Positions 22,691 to 34,224 of a stretch of 64,000 nt of DNA are shown piece after piece. Below the pieces are notes generated by a model that did not search any database, had not been told where the DNA came from, and was given only the letters and a program-made list of their open reading frames with translations. Origin of the DNA: Harmonia axyridis (lineage: Eukaryota > Arthropoda > Insecta > Coleoptera > Coccinellidae); contig NC_059503.1 in the NCBI RefSeq assembly GCF_914767665.1, forward strand, positions 1,116,001 through 1,180,000, written 5' to 3'. How positions within the stretch are numbered: position 1 is the stretch's first letter; each line of letters begins with the position of its first letter. Position numbers and translations under genes: made by a program.

Positions 22691-23981
22691 AGTTGTTCTA
22701 GCCAACTTTTTTGGGGGGGCACAATAGACCATAAGATCGCGGTGCAATAAAAAACCCCCAAATCTACTACAACTACTACTACATCTTCGAAAAAATTCCA
22801 ATCGAAATTTTCTAGTATTTTTATCCGAAACTACCATAAATCTTTGTTAAAGCGACATCCCCGAATCAACAGCAACAATTTCCTCTCGTCTTCATCAAGT
22901 AAACAAAGCTCGCAACCCAAGAATACCACGCCTCGATGCCAATCTTCCGTGAAACTATTCTCGGAACCGAATACCTCCCTTAAAACAACACGTCATTCCT
23001 ATTCGGATCGGCCTTAGGTACGCAGAATGAAAACGTCTGCACCGGGCATTATTTCTCGGCTTCATTTATCATCCCCTAACTAAGGCTCGGATTAATCGTC
23101 ACTCCACGTAGCACGCTTGCACGGCAAGGCCTACGTCATGTTCTATTTATTGCCCCACTAACTTATTGATGAATTGTCTTTGTAACTTGGGAAAAAGCCA
23201 AGAATGGGAAAACGGATGGAACCGGCAAGGGTGCATGGAACTTTCGAAAGTCAGCCGCGTTTGAATAAACAATGGTTTTCCTGACGAATCGGGACGTTCG
23301 ATCGATAAAATATGCCGTTTTTACCGCGCGTTTCCTTTGTTCCACGGATAAATGTCACATGCGGCAAGCATGCATCAAATGGAAGGCGGCAACTTGTCGA
23401 CTTGGCAAATAGAAGGTGAAAGACGGTGCGAAATGAGTTCCATTGTTGGGAATGTTGCATGTCCTCGCATACTTACTCTTATTCTTCCGGGTATTCCCCA
23501 AGGGTCCGCCTCGGGTCAGATTCAATCTGAAGAATTTATAATAATACGTGCAAAATGTGAGTTTTGACCGTCGACTCAATGATGACGTATTTGTTATCAA
23601 ATACAATTTGAATACGTTGAAAAATAACCAAATATAATTTAGGATGAATATTAACGTATTAATATCCAATATTTTCATGATAACAGATCCAATCTAGTTG
23701 GAATTTTGCTTGTGAATAGAGAATAACAGTTTCAAGCCTCAGGCGGAATTTCGCATTGATCGTGTAAACATAATTAAAGAAAATCAGGCAGAATATCGGA
23801 AAACAGCTAATATTCCGGACTATAGATCTAACCTAATTTTTGTGTGCTCATGTAAAAAAAACAATTTCAAGCTGGGAACAAAATTGTATGTTAATTGCGT
23901 CACAGAATATTAAAACAAGATAGCGACAAAAATTCATCATTTCTGTAATAAAAGATCCGACTAGGTTGAAATTTAGCTTAG
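22691..23981. other. Unannotated, mostly unique
   Basis: A short S2 piece lies at 22722-22765. The rest has no domain-bearing frame; 23100-23420 is somewhat GC-richer. Confidence 0.4.
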
Positions 23982-24463
23982 ACAGGGTGTTTCTAAATAA
24001 GAGGTTCTTCAAATATTTTCAAGGAAAAAAAGTTCAATAAACATGAGCCTGCAAATGCTTTGTTTTCGAGATACATGGTGTGTTTTCATAGCAACTCCTC
24101 TCCACAAGATATTCAACTTAAATTTTGCGTAGATATTCCAATTTAATGTTTTCATTATATTATATGGTAATTTTGAAATCAGAGTGATATTTTTTTTCAG
24201 AATTTTTTCGGTAGATCACTGGTAGTTTAAAAAAATGTAGAAAGGAACTCTGATTCAGTACTGAACTTTTTGATGCCTTGTGGTTTTGTCGTATCAGCTA
24301 TAAATTTCGAGAAGAAAGTTTCAAATAATTCTCTAGTAATCCTCAGGATAATACAAATTATTAGAAAAATCCAGTAAGCAAGCTGTGATTAAAAAATTAA
24401 TTACTTTTACTACTTATTCACCCTTTTTGTAATGAAGTAAAATTAATACAAAAAACACCCTGT
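23982..24463. repeat. Non-coding repeat with ACAGGGTGTTT terminal inverted repeats (MITE-like)
   Basis: It starts ACAGGGTGTTTC and ends AAACACCCTGT, an 11-bp perfect inverted pair, over 482 bp with no ORF. Internal text such as CACAAGATATTCAACTTAAA and TATCAGCTATAAATTTCGAG is shared with 48400-48740. No clear target duplication was seen. Confidence 0.65.
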
Positions 24464-25560
24464 ATTCGTAGAACGTAAAAATATTTCCACTTGAATGCAC
24501 CTTAACTTAGAGGCTTCAATTTTCCCATATCGATAATTATTGGAAGAGGAAGATATAAAAAAATCATAGTTTTCTACTTCAAATTCAAATTTGAATCAAC
24601 CAAGTAGATAGGTACGTAAAATGTTAACGGTTCGAGTAGGTATGTTATGCTTTCCTTACTCAATCATTTTGAAGAATCCAGACTCTTTCTTCTTAGAAGC
24701 GAAAAACCATGATTAATGAAAATTCAAGTCTTCTATATTATCTCGAAACAAATACTCATCAGCGTTCACTCCTAAAATAATAAATCAGTAGGAAAATTTA
24801 TTCAAAACATAATCAATCATAAAATATCGATAATACCTTCACTTCGGGAAACATCTGCTAATTTTGTGAGGAATGAATAAAAATTATCAAATTTATTATG
24901 CCAGAAACATATGAAAATCTCTCGAGACCGAAGTAAACAAGCTAAGCGATAACAGTTGAAAGTTATTGCAGGTTTGCAACGGAGAATTAGGTCTGTGGAT
25001 TTTGGATGCGCGCAGATAAGAAAATTGGCAACAACCCATACTTGATTTCAATATCGATTTGAACCGATTCGAAGATTTAGATATATTCGTATTTCAATTT
25101 TCTTTGTGTCTATTGAAGGTAGGTACCTACTTCAATGAAATTGGTTGGATACTATTTCAAACTCAAATTGGAGAATAGTCTGAACTGACGTAATGTAAAT
25201 AATAAACAATACGAGACATAAAAACTTACGTTTTGGTTGTAAATCATCTTCAACTTAGCACCAATCTTATTTATCTCTTATGCACAATTAGCTCGAACAT
25301 CTAGATCACAAATTTCCAATCAATTCTCGCCAATAACCTGTCAACTAGACTGCACGATCATAGAATGAAAAATGAATTGTACCCTAAAAGTAGAGAACCA
25401 ACTTCTAAATAATTTTCTTCAGTGTGTTGATTCTTTATGCGCAAATGACTGACATATATATTGAGTCGAAATTGTCAAATTCTGTTTCTCAAATCTGGAC
25501 GTGAAATTGTTCGGTATTAATTATGAAAGAGCAATCAGTTGAATTCGTGTTTTGTTTCAG
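24464..25560. other. Intron upstream of the first visible GABA-B-R1 exon
   Basis: AT-rich with no recognised repeat. It ends in the splice acceptor TTTGTTTCAG. No upstream coding exon, TATA box or promoter could be identified. Confidence 0.5.
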
Positions 25561-25806
25561 AACTGGGCACAATGGTTTGGAACAGCAGTATCAGTCTTTG
25601 AGTTGTTAATCTTCAGCGTAAACGTAGCCGGTTCCTCTGACAACAATGTGCTGCACATCGGAGGAATTTTTCCCATTGCTGGCGAAGGAGGGTGGCAGGG
25701 AGGGCAAGCTTGCATGCCTGCCGCAAATCTGGCCCTCGAAGATGTCAACGCCAGGAAGGACCTATTGCCAGGATACACCCTCAAGTTGCATAGCAACGAC
25801 AGTGAA
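25561..25806 (+). CDS. GABA-B-R1: GABA-B receptor subunit 1, coding exon with end of signal peptide and start of Venus-flytrap domain
   Basis: This exon encodes 82 residues of the class C G-protein-coupled receptor that binds GABA outside the neuron and signals with GABA-B-R2 through Gi/o. A hydrophobic run (WFGTAVSVFELLIFSVNVAG) looks like a signal-peptide core. It is followed by the first strand and helix of the ligand-binding domain, with LHIGGIFPIAGEGGWQGGQ, QACMPAANLALEDVNARKDL and LHSNDSE, which match insect GABA-B-R1. The acceptor is a TTTGTTTCAG tract ending at 25560 and the donor is GTAAGT at 25807; the exon ends on a complete codon (phase 0). No in-frame ATG lies in the exon, and an in-frame TGA sits at 25540-25542, so the start codon must be in an upstream exon. 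An ATG at 25572 is out of frame and stops after nine codons. Confidence 0.95.
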
Positions 25807-26739
25807 GTAAGTACTCTTCCTTAGTTTATATTGGTACAGTTTTTGGAAGGGATAATACCACTTGAATGGTTGAATTATTCTATATTTTTCAAGTCAGAAA
25901 ATAGTCGGATATAGAAGGTACAGTGGGCATTAAGAACGGAGAGAATATTTTACCGATCGAAGACAATTTTTTTAAAATAGGAGCTTAGTGGGTAATGATT
26001 CCAATTAGCTTATCAACAACAATTGGAAGAAACATTACACAGATCTAAGATTTATTTCCAGCATTGTTATCGAACTAATGATGCAGGCCTGATAAAAAAT
26101 TGCATATAATACCTGCACGAGTATCTTCAGAGCTTTTGAAACGTTGAGGTATCATTATTTGAAACGTATTTCCATCATAATAGGTATACCAGTTTCTTTT
26201 CATATAATATTCTATTGTCCATTTTTTGTGTTGTAGGTTTTTATTTTTATAAGCTTGTTGTTCATGTGGAAACTTCGTATTTTTGAGATGGCTTCGGTTA
26301 CATAAACCGTTCGATAACGATAACAACATCATTCGTATCATTTGGTTAACCCATTATTTTCCAATTACTTTGATCGTAGACGAGTCCATGTATCTAATCA
26401 ACATTAAGAAATAAAAACAATTGGTAAATTGAGGACTTGTTCCGTTGTTTCGGTCGATATTCATAGTTTACCTTCTTCAAGAATACGATGGATTCAGCAA
26501 GTATATTTTTACCTTCTGAGAGTTTTTAACCACTAGTAAAAAAATTTGAGTTGTTGTTGGTATTCAGTGGGTGGGAATTTTTAATATTTTGAATGGGTAG
26601 TGCTCTATTCCCACCTTTTGAATGTTCTAGAATCACCTAATTTCTGGTTGTCTTGTAAAGAATTTACGCATGGAATATCTTAAATTGATATGGGTTATTC
26701 GTAATGAATTTCATAAAAATCAAATGAAATTCTGGCAAC
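25807..26739. other. GABA-B-R1 intron, 5' part
   Basis: Starts with donor GTAAGT. No repeats or coding signal recognised. Confidence 0.5.
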
Positions 26740-26749
26740 TTAGGCTGCA

Positions 26750-27640
26750 CTAAGGATTTGTCAAAACTCATATGGATCATAGGATTATCTAAAACTCTAG
26801 CCGACTCTCTGTTAGCAGTTTCCAACTCTATCCAAGTTTCCTGCCTTCATAGCTTCTTCGACGTCATTCCTCTAGCTCTGTCTTCCTCTCTTCCTTATTT
26901 ATGGGGATATCGACACTTCAATGGCTTCTCAGACCTTCTAATTCTTTCATGAATATCATTTTCACTATTTCCTCTTTATTGAAGAAGACACCCAGGTACT
27001 TTGCTTTGTTGAGGTTATTTATCGATCCGTTTTCTAGAGGTAGGTTGTTGCTGTCAGCTACGGTTAAATACTCACACTTAGTAAGCTTGACAGTGAGACA
27101 ACCAAGGTGAACTCTTCCCTCAGCTTTTTGATTATATAACTCAAATCCTGCTGATCTGGTTCCAAAGACAAACTGTTGGAAAGGCATTTTGTCAGTAGAA
27201 ATCCAGAAATCGAAGATCTAGACATTCATTTGATCTCTTCTTCCTCTTTGAAAAGGCACATTGTCTGATTAATTTCAGTTTTTTCCTCATGTTTTTTTCT
27301 TCCTGATATGTAGATTGCCAAATCTCTCGCCATAGTTTGAGTGGGCCTCCCAATGGTCTTCTTTCGTGAGGTATGTTGTCTCTTGCAATCTTGGCCTGTT
27401 TGGATTCATGCTGTTGATGTGCTGGTTTCATTGACTTCTTCCACCTCTTATACACCTCACAACATTGCCAGCTTGGCATTTTTCCCTAATGGTTGTATTC
27501 CTCTGCCTATCGTTCAGTGTATATCCTGTGATTGTCCTCAAGAACTTCACCTCGGTTGTTCTTAAGATTCTCTTTTTCACAGATGTTTCAGCTCTTGTTT
27601 CCACGTCATGTGTCGTAACTGGTCTTACACATGTTTCATG
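26750..27640 (-). pseudogene. RTE-like reverse transcriptase remnant
   Basis: Minus-strand frames read TKCEYLTVADSNNLPLENGS and LNKAKYLGVFFNKEE (27187-26918), the YLG motif region of non-LTR reverse transcriptases. ERRPLGGPLKLWREIW (27479-27192) resembles the RRPxGRPxxRW tail found after such domains. The order and frames are disrupted, so it is an old, dead insertion inside the intron, antisense to the receptor gene. Confidence 0.6.
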
Positions 27641-28328
27641 ACATACATTCTGTACTCAGGTGTTTGTTCTTTCAGATTCGATATTTCAGATGTCCTAATA
27701 TGGCGTCGGTTGTGTTGATCTGTTTCCTTCTAATCTCAGAAGTGATAAAAAACTTCATTCTAGGAATTCAGGAAATTCTTACTGTCATATCATATACTGA
27801 ATCCTGCCACAATATTGAAACGGCCTTCACATAATGCGAGAAAAATCTGCCACATGAGAATTCGCGATGATACCGAATTTATCTGATGTCAGACTGGCGG
27901 AACGCTGAGATTTGTACCATTCAGTGGCTGGGCGTCGAGCAAACGTCGGGACGGCCGTGTTCCATTGTGGTATACGCGCGTCACGTCCACTTCATTGGAT
28001 TCGAAAAACACTGTCAGTGGCGCGGATTCTTACAATGCACGTCAGTCTCGAGCCGAGGCACAGATCTTCCCTCATAATGGAATCTCTGGCTCTGTGCGCG
28101 CTCATTTCTCATCATCTCAGGCCCCGGCAGAGATCTAGTGGTGTATTAGTCATGGCTACGTTGCTTGTACATCTGATAAGGGAAGTCAAGTTTTTTTTAG
28201 GAACCGGCTGACTGGGATGGATTACGGAAAAAAACGCATGAGAAACCTCGAACAGGGTCGGTCAGTGGGGGAATGAAATTTTATGGTTCTGATGACACAA
28301 TCTTTTTTTCGAGTGCGTATGTCACATA
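27641..28328. other. Intronic stretch without recognised feature
   Basis: Moderately GC-rich at 27880-28140; no gene supported. Confidence 0.4.
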
Positions 28329-28648
28329 TACACTGCGCAAAAAAATTAACGCACATTCTGGAAATTTCAATTTTAATGAAAGTTAACTTTACATTGACTT
28401 CATAACTTATTTTTTATGTTCTTTCGGAAAGACACATTAAATGGAAGAAAAATTCAGGATTTCACCGAATCTTATGTGAAAGAAGAGAAATAAACAATTT
28501 TCAAAATACTGGAATGCTGATAAGTGATCCAATACTTGGTATTTCCACCCCTTGCGTTAATTACAGCTCGGCAACGACGGTTCATACTCGAAATGAGTGA
28601 TCTTAAAATGTTCTGATCTAATCCTTCCCAGATTTCTCTGAGTTGGAT

Positions 28649-29014
28649 TCATAAGTCATTAAGAGTAGCTGGATGATTTTCTGAACTTCTCAGCCTTCTA
28701 TTGAGGTTGTCCCAAAACTGCTCAATCGGATTGAGATCGGGCCATTCCATTCGAGAGACTTCAACCTCTTCAAGGTACTCCTGAACGATGCGCGCACGAT
28801 GGGGTCTGGCATTATCGTCCATAAAAATGAAATTTTCACCAATGTATGGGGCAAATGGCACTATATGCTCTTCAAGAATGTTCCTTATATACCTATCAGC
28901 ATTCATAGCTCCATTATCAACGACCACTAGGTCTGTGCGAGCAGTCAAAGATATTCCACCCCATACCATAATCGATCCTCCCCCGAAACTAGTGTGAAGA
29001 GAACTCTTTCCCAA
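28649..29014 (-). pseudogene. Tc1 transposase, C-terminal catalytic half
   Basis: 121 codons with SFGGGSIMVWGGISL, FMDDNARPHRARIVQEYLEE and WPDLNPIEQFWDNLNRRL. The second Asp and the Glu of DD34E are present, but only 30 residues separate them: relative to the family pattern WPxRSPDLNPIE, four residues (12 bp, in frame) are missing before DLNPIE. Together with loss of the first Asp this makes the copy catalytically dead. Confidence 0.85.
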
Positions 29015-29454
29015 TCAGCCTCTTCCCAATGGATATGCTCTCTCGCAAAATCCAAACGCGCCCTTCGATGGGCTGGGGTAAGAGCTGGGCCTCTTGCCGC
29101 GACACGAGACCTTAAATCATGTTCCCTGAGGCGATTTCTTATTGTCTGAGTGCTAATTTGCACCCCATGAGTTTGCTCAAGCTGATTTTGAAGGAGACGA
29201 GCGGTTGCAAACCGTTGTCTCAACGAAGAAACTCTCAAGTAACGTTCTTGAATGGCAGTTGTTACCCGTGGTTTACCCTGTCCTGGTCTTCGGACATTCA
29301 TACCTGTCTCCCCGAATCGCTGCAACATTCTGGACACACTTGTATGGGAAACTCCAAACCTTTCTGCAATTCTTGTGTATGTCCACCCTTCTTCTCGCAA
29401 AACTACCGCTTGGGCACATTCCTCTTGGGTCAAATTGCGTGTTTCGCGTTGCAT
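28945..29454 (-). pseudogene. Tc1 transposase, N-terminal half (DNA-binding)
   Basis: 169 codons. They include RNLTQEECAQAVVLREEGWT, a helix-turn-helix YTRIAERFGVSHTSVSRML, the GKPR-type linker GQGKPRVTT, a second helix-turn-helix region with LRQRFATARLLQNQLEQTHG and STQTIRNRLREHDLRSRVAA, and then DWERVLFT. At that point the expected D-E-S motif is missing and the frame runs into LVSGEDRLWYGVEYL, a shift. The intact N-terminus includes the 47 codons deleted in copy T1. Confidence 0.85.
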
Positions 29455-29738
29455 AGCGATCGAGTGTAGAAAATCAAACGAAAGAAAAACTATTGATCAC
29501 TAGATCGAGAATTGATCGAGAACAACTGATTTCAGAATGGAGCCAATACATTCAAAATCTGATAATCTCATCTTTTTTTATTCCTGCTGGGAAAAAACAT
29601 CTGTATTGAAGAAAAACGTTGAAAGTGGATAACATATGCATGCATAATTCTGATAAAAATAATTATCATTGAGAACACCTTCAGTTGTAGAATAAATTTG
29701 AGATTTCCTGGATGTGCGTTAATTTTTTGCGCAGTGTA

Positions 29739-31322
29739 GATAAATAGATAATAGACAACATTATAATAATGAAGTATAATTATGAAATCTGTATGAAACT
29801 GAGGTATTGCCGATCGATTTTGGTATGACAGACTGAACATATTTGCTACATAATTAAAGAAATTGATTTCCTGCTCTATTTTTCGATATTTTTTGTTACG
29901 GGATTCAAATTCTTGAACTTGTCTGGTCGTTTTAAATGAAATTTGTCATTCTAATCGAGATTTTTTCAGAACACGGATTACATAAACTACATTCATGAGT
30001 TATATAAAGATTTTTTGAGTTTATAAGCAATATTACGCGGAAGTATATGTCTTCTGTACCATTTAAATAATTAAAAAACGCAAATTGAGAATCAATTACT
30101 GAACCATTATTAAAAATACCTAAAAGGGCGTTCCAGAGCCTAAATTCTATTAATTTATTATCGAATGAGTCGGTACTCTCCCTTCCTGTCACCATAGTTA
30201 CCACCTTAGTTACCATGGTCATGGAAAGGAGGGGTACCGATTATTAACGTATCAATCAGGATCCCACCACAGGTGTTTTAGATTTCACTGTCGTAGAATC
30301 TGCAGCTCTATAATTCAAAGAATTTGACATCGCAAAGAAAAACGAATGTGCCTTTTGATTGATCAGTGTTATCCCGTAATTGTATAGAGTTTACTCATAT
30401 ATGGAGATGAGTTAATCTGAATATTGGGATTCATTCTTCAAGATTGAAATCCAAAAATCATTCCCACAAAGTAGTTTTATCAGCCACTCAACCTCTGAGA
30501 TATCCATTTGTGAAGCCAGGCAGGAAACAGAAAGCCATCGATACCTAATGAAGTTCCGAGCTAGGGGGACAGGCCCGATTGAGCCGGCAATACGAACACC
30601 TTAACCTAGAAAGATAACGACTTAACGGGCTGTGGTCTGTCGAAATCGATAAGTCTGGAAATAGGTCTATGTTACGTGAAACCATACACCTCTATCGGCG
30701 TGTTAGATGTGCACTGGAGATACTGTTAGGGCTGATTGTCGGGACATCCAAGGAATTCGCTTATTGGGGATGTTATCCAAATTAGCAGTAGGTGTGAATT
30801 ACTGTCACGCAGGGTCGGATTCCACCCTTTGACATGGAGAGATAGAGGAGGCATTGTTGCGGGGATGAGGTAAGGTTATCGTATTACGTATTTCCGGAAT
30901 TCACGTGAGTTCTTAGTCTAAATTGTAGGGGTTGGTTTTGGGTCAAGTGTTGCCAAGTGTACTCGTTTGTAGTAGAAATGATACAAATTGACCGATTCTT
31001 GAAATGGCCCCATTAGATATTTGGGTTTCGATTAGTCATTCTGGAAAATAAACGGTTTGATTGTTTTTATATATTTGTTAAGGTATTTTACATACCAAAT
31101 TATTCAAATCTTTCGGGAAAGGCTATGAAGGAATCATTTTGTTCTACTTCATAGCCTAGAAATACTATTTAGTGTTATAATAGAAAATATTTGTGGCCTA
31201 TGCATAAAATAATTCCACTCTTTCTTTACTAATGATGATATTTCTATGTATCCATGTTGATGAGTCACTGTTTAATGTTAGATTAATTTTCACTCTCAAA
31301 GCAGAAGAGTGTAGATTCAAAT
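29739..31322. other. Intronic stretch without recognised feature
   Basis: No gene supported. The 29932-30222 minus frame has a repeated VTMVTKVVTMVTGRE stretch but no domain. Confidence 0.4.
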
Positions 31323-31323
31323 A

Positions 31324-31660
31324 CACTGCGCAAAACAATTAACGCACATTCTGAAAATCTCAATTTTAATGAAAGTTAACTCTACATTGACTTTATAACT
31401 TAATTTTATGTTCTCTCGGGAAGGTTTTGAACGAAACAAGACACATTAAATGGAAGAAAAATTCAGGATTTCACCGAATCTTATGTGAAAGAAGAGAAAT
31501 AAACAATTTTCAAAATACTGGAATGCTGATAAGTGATTTAATACTTGGTATTTCCACCCTTCGCGTTAATTACAGCTCGGCAACGACGGTTCATACTCAA
31601 AATGAGAGATCTTAAAATGTTCTGATCTAATCCCAGATTTCTCTGAGTTGGATTCAGGAG
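31324..31660 (-). mobile_element. Tc1-type transposon fragment, copy T3 (3' end only)
   Basis: It starts with CACTGCGCAAAACAATTAAC after a TA at 31322 and follows copy T2 closely for about 335 bp (AATGGAAGAAAAATTCAGGA and the untranslated 3' region). It then ends at a fold-back repeat. The other terminus and the transposase are gone. Confidence 0.85.
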
Positions 31661-31661
31661 A

Positions 31662-32045
31662 TTCAGATTCAGAAACAGAAATCCCATCAAATTTGTATGA
31701 AAAACCCAAAAAGGTCGCAAAGCGATAGCTTCAGGCGTTCTGGAGTTATGGCCGAAAAAAGATATTCATCAACTGATGCATTGAAAAACTGAATTGTGTC
31801 TTCTTTCGGCCATAACTCCAGAACGCCTGAAGCTATAGCTTTGCGACCTTCTAATTTTTTCATACAAATTTGATGGGATTTCTGTTTTTGTCAGAACCTA
31901 AAGACACAATTTGGTTTTTCGCAGTGCATCAGTTGAAGAATATCTTCTTTCGGCCATAATTTCAGAAAACCTGAAACTATCGCTTTGCGACCTGCAGGTT
32001 TTTTCATGCAAATTTTATGGAATTTCTGTTTCTGTTAAGAAGATC
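31662..32045. repeat. Fold-back repeat: one inverted and two direct units of about 100 bp
   Basis: A unit reading CAGAAACAGAAATCCCATCA ... GGTCGCAAAGCGATAGCTTC ... GTTATGGCCGAAAAAAGATA appears at 31672-31775. Its reverse complement is at about 31797-31895, and again, more diverged, at 31912-32036. The first two arms are nearly perfect complements and could form a long hairpin around a central spacer of about 30 bp. Confidence 0.8.
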
Positions 32046-32094
32046 CTATCATTTAATTTGAAATTTCGGAATGAAATGAACAAAACAATGAACT

Positions 32095-32562
32095 TCTGAC
32101 TTAGCGCCCCCTATCAAAAGCAGCAAAAACAAATTTATCAGGAGTATATTTTGTCCTCAATCAACAAGATATTATCTCTTAGACGAGATCTAATTTGCTC
32201 AAAAATGTTGAGCCAAACTGAAGTTACAGGCATTTCAATCAGTCAGATCTTTCCCTGTCCCCTACCCTTATTTGATGTCGTAAAATCGAAAGTGACAATT
32301 CAAAAAGATATTGAATTTTCCAAGGATTACAGTGATGATTTTTTCTTCAACTTTATATGAAACATTTTCGAGTAAAATTCATTTTTCTATTCAACGATAG
32401 CTATTATGCCCCCTAGCTGTAGAGGTATGAACTTCAAATCATTTTCCAGTGTGTTTTCTTGTACACTTTAGTGGTAAAATTTTTTACCGCAAGTCTCAAC
32501 GATGAGTGGATCCTGAGATATAGCCGCTTACCTCTCTTATTTGCCCACCCTGTACAATGACG
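32095..32562. repeat. Dispersed non-coding repeat ending CCACCCTGTACA
   Basis: AT-rich, starts near GCGCCCCCTATCAAAAGCAG and ends with CACCCTGTA, the terminal phrase shared with other short repeats in this window. Boundaries are approximate; it sits about 130 bp before a receptor exon. Confidence 0.4.
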
Positions 32563-32693
32563 TCCCAAAGCTGTTCGCCTCTTGAAGTCGACTAACTGAA
32601 ATAGCAGGTGTTCAACTTCTACAGCTAATATTAAATAATTTCCAAATTGCATTTTCCCGAAACTGTTTTCAACATGATCTTTCTAAATTTCAG

Positions 32694-32828
32694 TGCGAGC
32701 CAGGTCTGGGAGCCAGCGTCATGTACAATCTCCTCTACAACCAACCTCAAAAGCTGATGCTCCTCGCCGGTTGCAGCACAGTTTGTACAACGGTAGCAGA
32801 GGCAGCCAAAATGTGGAACCTAGTTGTG
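32694..32828 (+). CDS. GABA-B-R1: GABA-B receptor subunit 1, coding exon (lobe 1, first GABA-contact segment)
   Basis: This is a 135-bp, 45-codon exon, phase 0 at both ends. It starts CEPGLGASVMYNLLYN, which continues directly from the SNDSE at the end of the previous exon, and contains LLAGCSTVCTTVAEAAKMWN. By family knowledge the GCS...VAEAA segment of lobe 1 carries a serine that contacts GABA in mammalian GABA-B1 (Ser246), and the serine is kept here. The acceptor is TTTCTAAATTTCAG ending at 32693 and the donor is GTAAGT at 32829. The upstream intron is 6,887 bp and contains RTE, Tc1 and fold-back repeats. Confidence 0.96.
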
Positions 32829-33655
32829 GTAAGTCTCCTATACAAACTGGATTAACTGTGCGGTTATCATGCAGACGCGTTTATACAACGAGAATCAAGG
32901 CGGCTGGGGTGTAATGTTAATTTCATAGACGGCTCGGTTGGCCAACCAGGAAATTGGAATCTGACCCAGCACGAAGATTGCCGCTCAAGTCGAGAGGCTG
33001 GGGGACCGCAGATATCGCTCCGAGATGAATCTTGGGTCGCTTCGAGGTTGCTGTGGGATAGATCGGGATTTTTGATTTATCATTGCGGGCTCAGGGTCTA
33101 GCTGTACAGGGTGTACCTTAATCCATAGGACGGTCTTTACAGCTACAAGGTGTAAAAATGAAAGATCATCTTGGGAGATGCTAGAGATGTATTTCAGCTT
33201 GATTTTTATTGCGCATTTAGCGAAAACAGTATATTGTTCAACAAGTGAGGAAAGTACAACTTTTCTCACTAGTGAGAAAAGGACTTTCTCAATATACTTT
33301 TCCCGCAACTGCACAAATTTAAATTATTCAAGTGATGTACCTAATTCCTATTCAAAATAGCCTTTATGGACTGTATCTGTTTTTTTCTTGCGTTACCATT
33401 AAACGACTTTTCAAAAGCCTTATTTCATTGGTCTACCAAGCGAGGTGTGAGCAAAGTGCCGTGAGGAAAAATATTTCTCACAGTATGAGCAATACATAGT
33501 TTTGAAATTGAGTAAGCTATGAAGAATATGCTACATTCGATAGCAGTTGTAGGAAAACATCTTCTTCCTCGAGAGAAGTTGGACTGTAACCACTTGTTGT
33601 ACAATATTATATTCTCTTATTATCTTCAATAGTGAATTCTTGAAAATAGAATGAT
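32829..33655. other. Start of the 24-kb GABA-B-R1 intron
   Basis: Donor GTAAGT, then sequence without a recognised gene. A TACAGGGTGTACC phrase at about 33102 resembles repeat termini. An antiparallel TTGAGAAAGTCCT-like hairpin is possible near 33250-33290. Confidence 0.4.
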
Positions 33656-33659
33656 GTGA

Positions 33660-34220
33660 CAATGATTATAAGATCATCATCATCGTCACCTTAAGATCTA
33701 TTGTAACCCCCATTAGAAAAGTTCTCGTCAATAGTCGTGGTAGTGTACAGTTCGTCTTCCAGTTCCAGAGTTCTAATGGACCCCAGTATCTGGGACAGTT
33801 TCAAGGAATTCACTTCCTTATTGTTGTCTCGATATTGATGATGGACTATATTATGTTAGATAGTTATTTGGGCTGTTTCCATCATCTACCGTTTTTGTAT
33901 CCTCTAATGGTGTGTATTTCTTGGAGTCTCTCATCAGCTTTTCCATTTTCCTCCTTTGTGTCTCTTTTTGTTGTTTATTTGTTCTCTCATAGCTCCTCTT
34001 GACCGCTTCCACAATTCTTTCATAGTCCTTACTTCTGCAAGACTCTTCTTCAAAATTTTTTTGCGATGGCAAGGCATTCTGTGGTGACAGAATGCCTTGG
34101 TGAGGTGATCCGGAGATTCTTTCTCCTCCGCGAAGAACCTGCACTCGTCGTTTTCTGCTATACTCATTCTCATGAGATGCTTCTTGAGGCAGCAATGCCC
34201 TGTAAGGAATCCAGTGAGGA
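33660..34220 (-). pseudogene. Ret2 non-LTR retrotransposon 3' end, first of two
   Basis: The minus strand reads ILELLTGFLTGHCCLKKHLM, MSIAENDECRFFAEEKESPD and HLTKAFCHHR, a CCHC-type zinc-knuckle end of a non-LTR retrotransposon ORF2. The downstream untranslated end matches 57405-57666 (TGTAACCCCCATTA / TGTATCCCCCATTA on the plus strand). Frames are interrupted. Confidence 0.7.
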
Positions 34221-34224
34221 GTTC

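Larger units (their letters stand above)
28331..29736 (-). mobile_element. Tc1-type (DD34E) transposon, copy T2, complete ends
   Basis: The 1,406-bp element is flanked by TA duplications (28329-28330 and 29737-29738). The terminal inverted repeats start CACTGCGCAAAAAAATTAAC and end TTAATTTTTTGCGCAGTG. It carries two transposase pieces on the minus strand, separated by a deletion that removes the first catalytic aspartate and shifts frame. Not autonomous. It lies in the intron between the first two visible receptor exons, antisense to the gene. Confidence 0.93.

Noticed and set aside
25552..25560. A TTG-initiated extension of the receptor exon (reading FQ before NWAQ)
   Set aside because: These bases are the polypyrimidine tract and AG of a splice acceptor, and an in-frame stop lies just upstream; not a start.
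29932..30222. Minus ORF with repeated VTMVT
   Set aside because: The repeat is a local duplication of ACCATAGTTACCACC-like sequence; no domain or splice signals.
32693..32914. Alternative 73-codon frame across the receptor exon
   Set aside because: It is out of frame with the conserved GABA-B-R1 codons and runs past the splice donor.
33851..34195. 114-codon minus-strand ORF starting MLPQEASHENE
   Set aside because: It is a shifted reading of the Ret2 zinc-knuckle region, whose true frame is 34173-33934.
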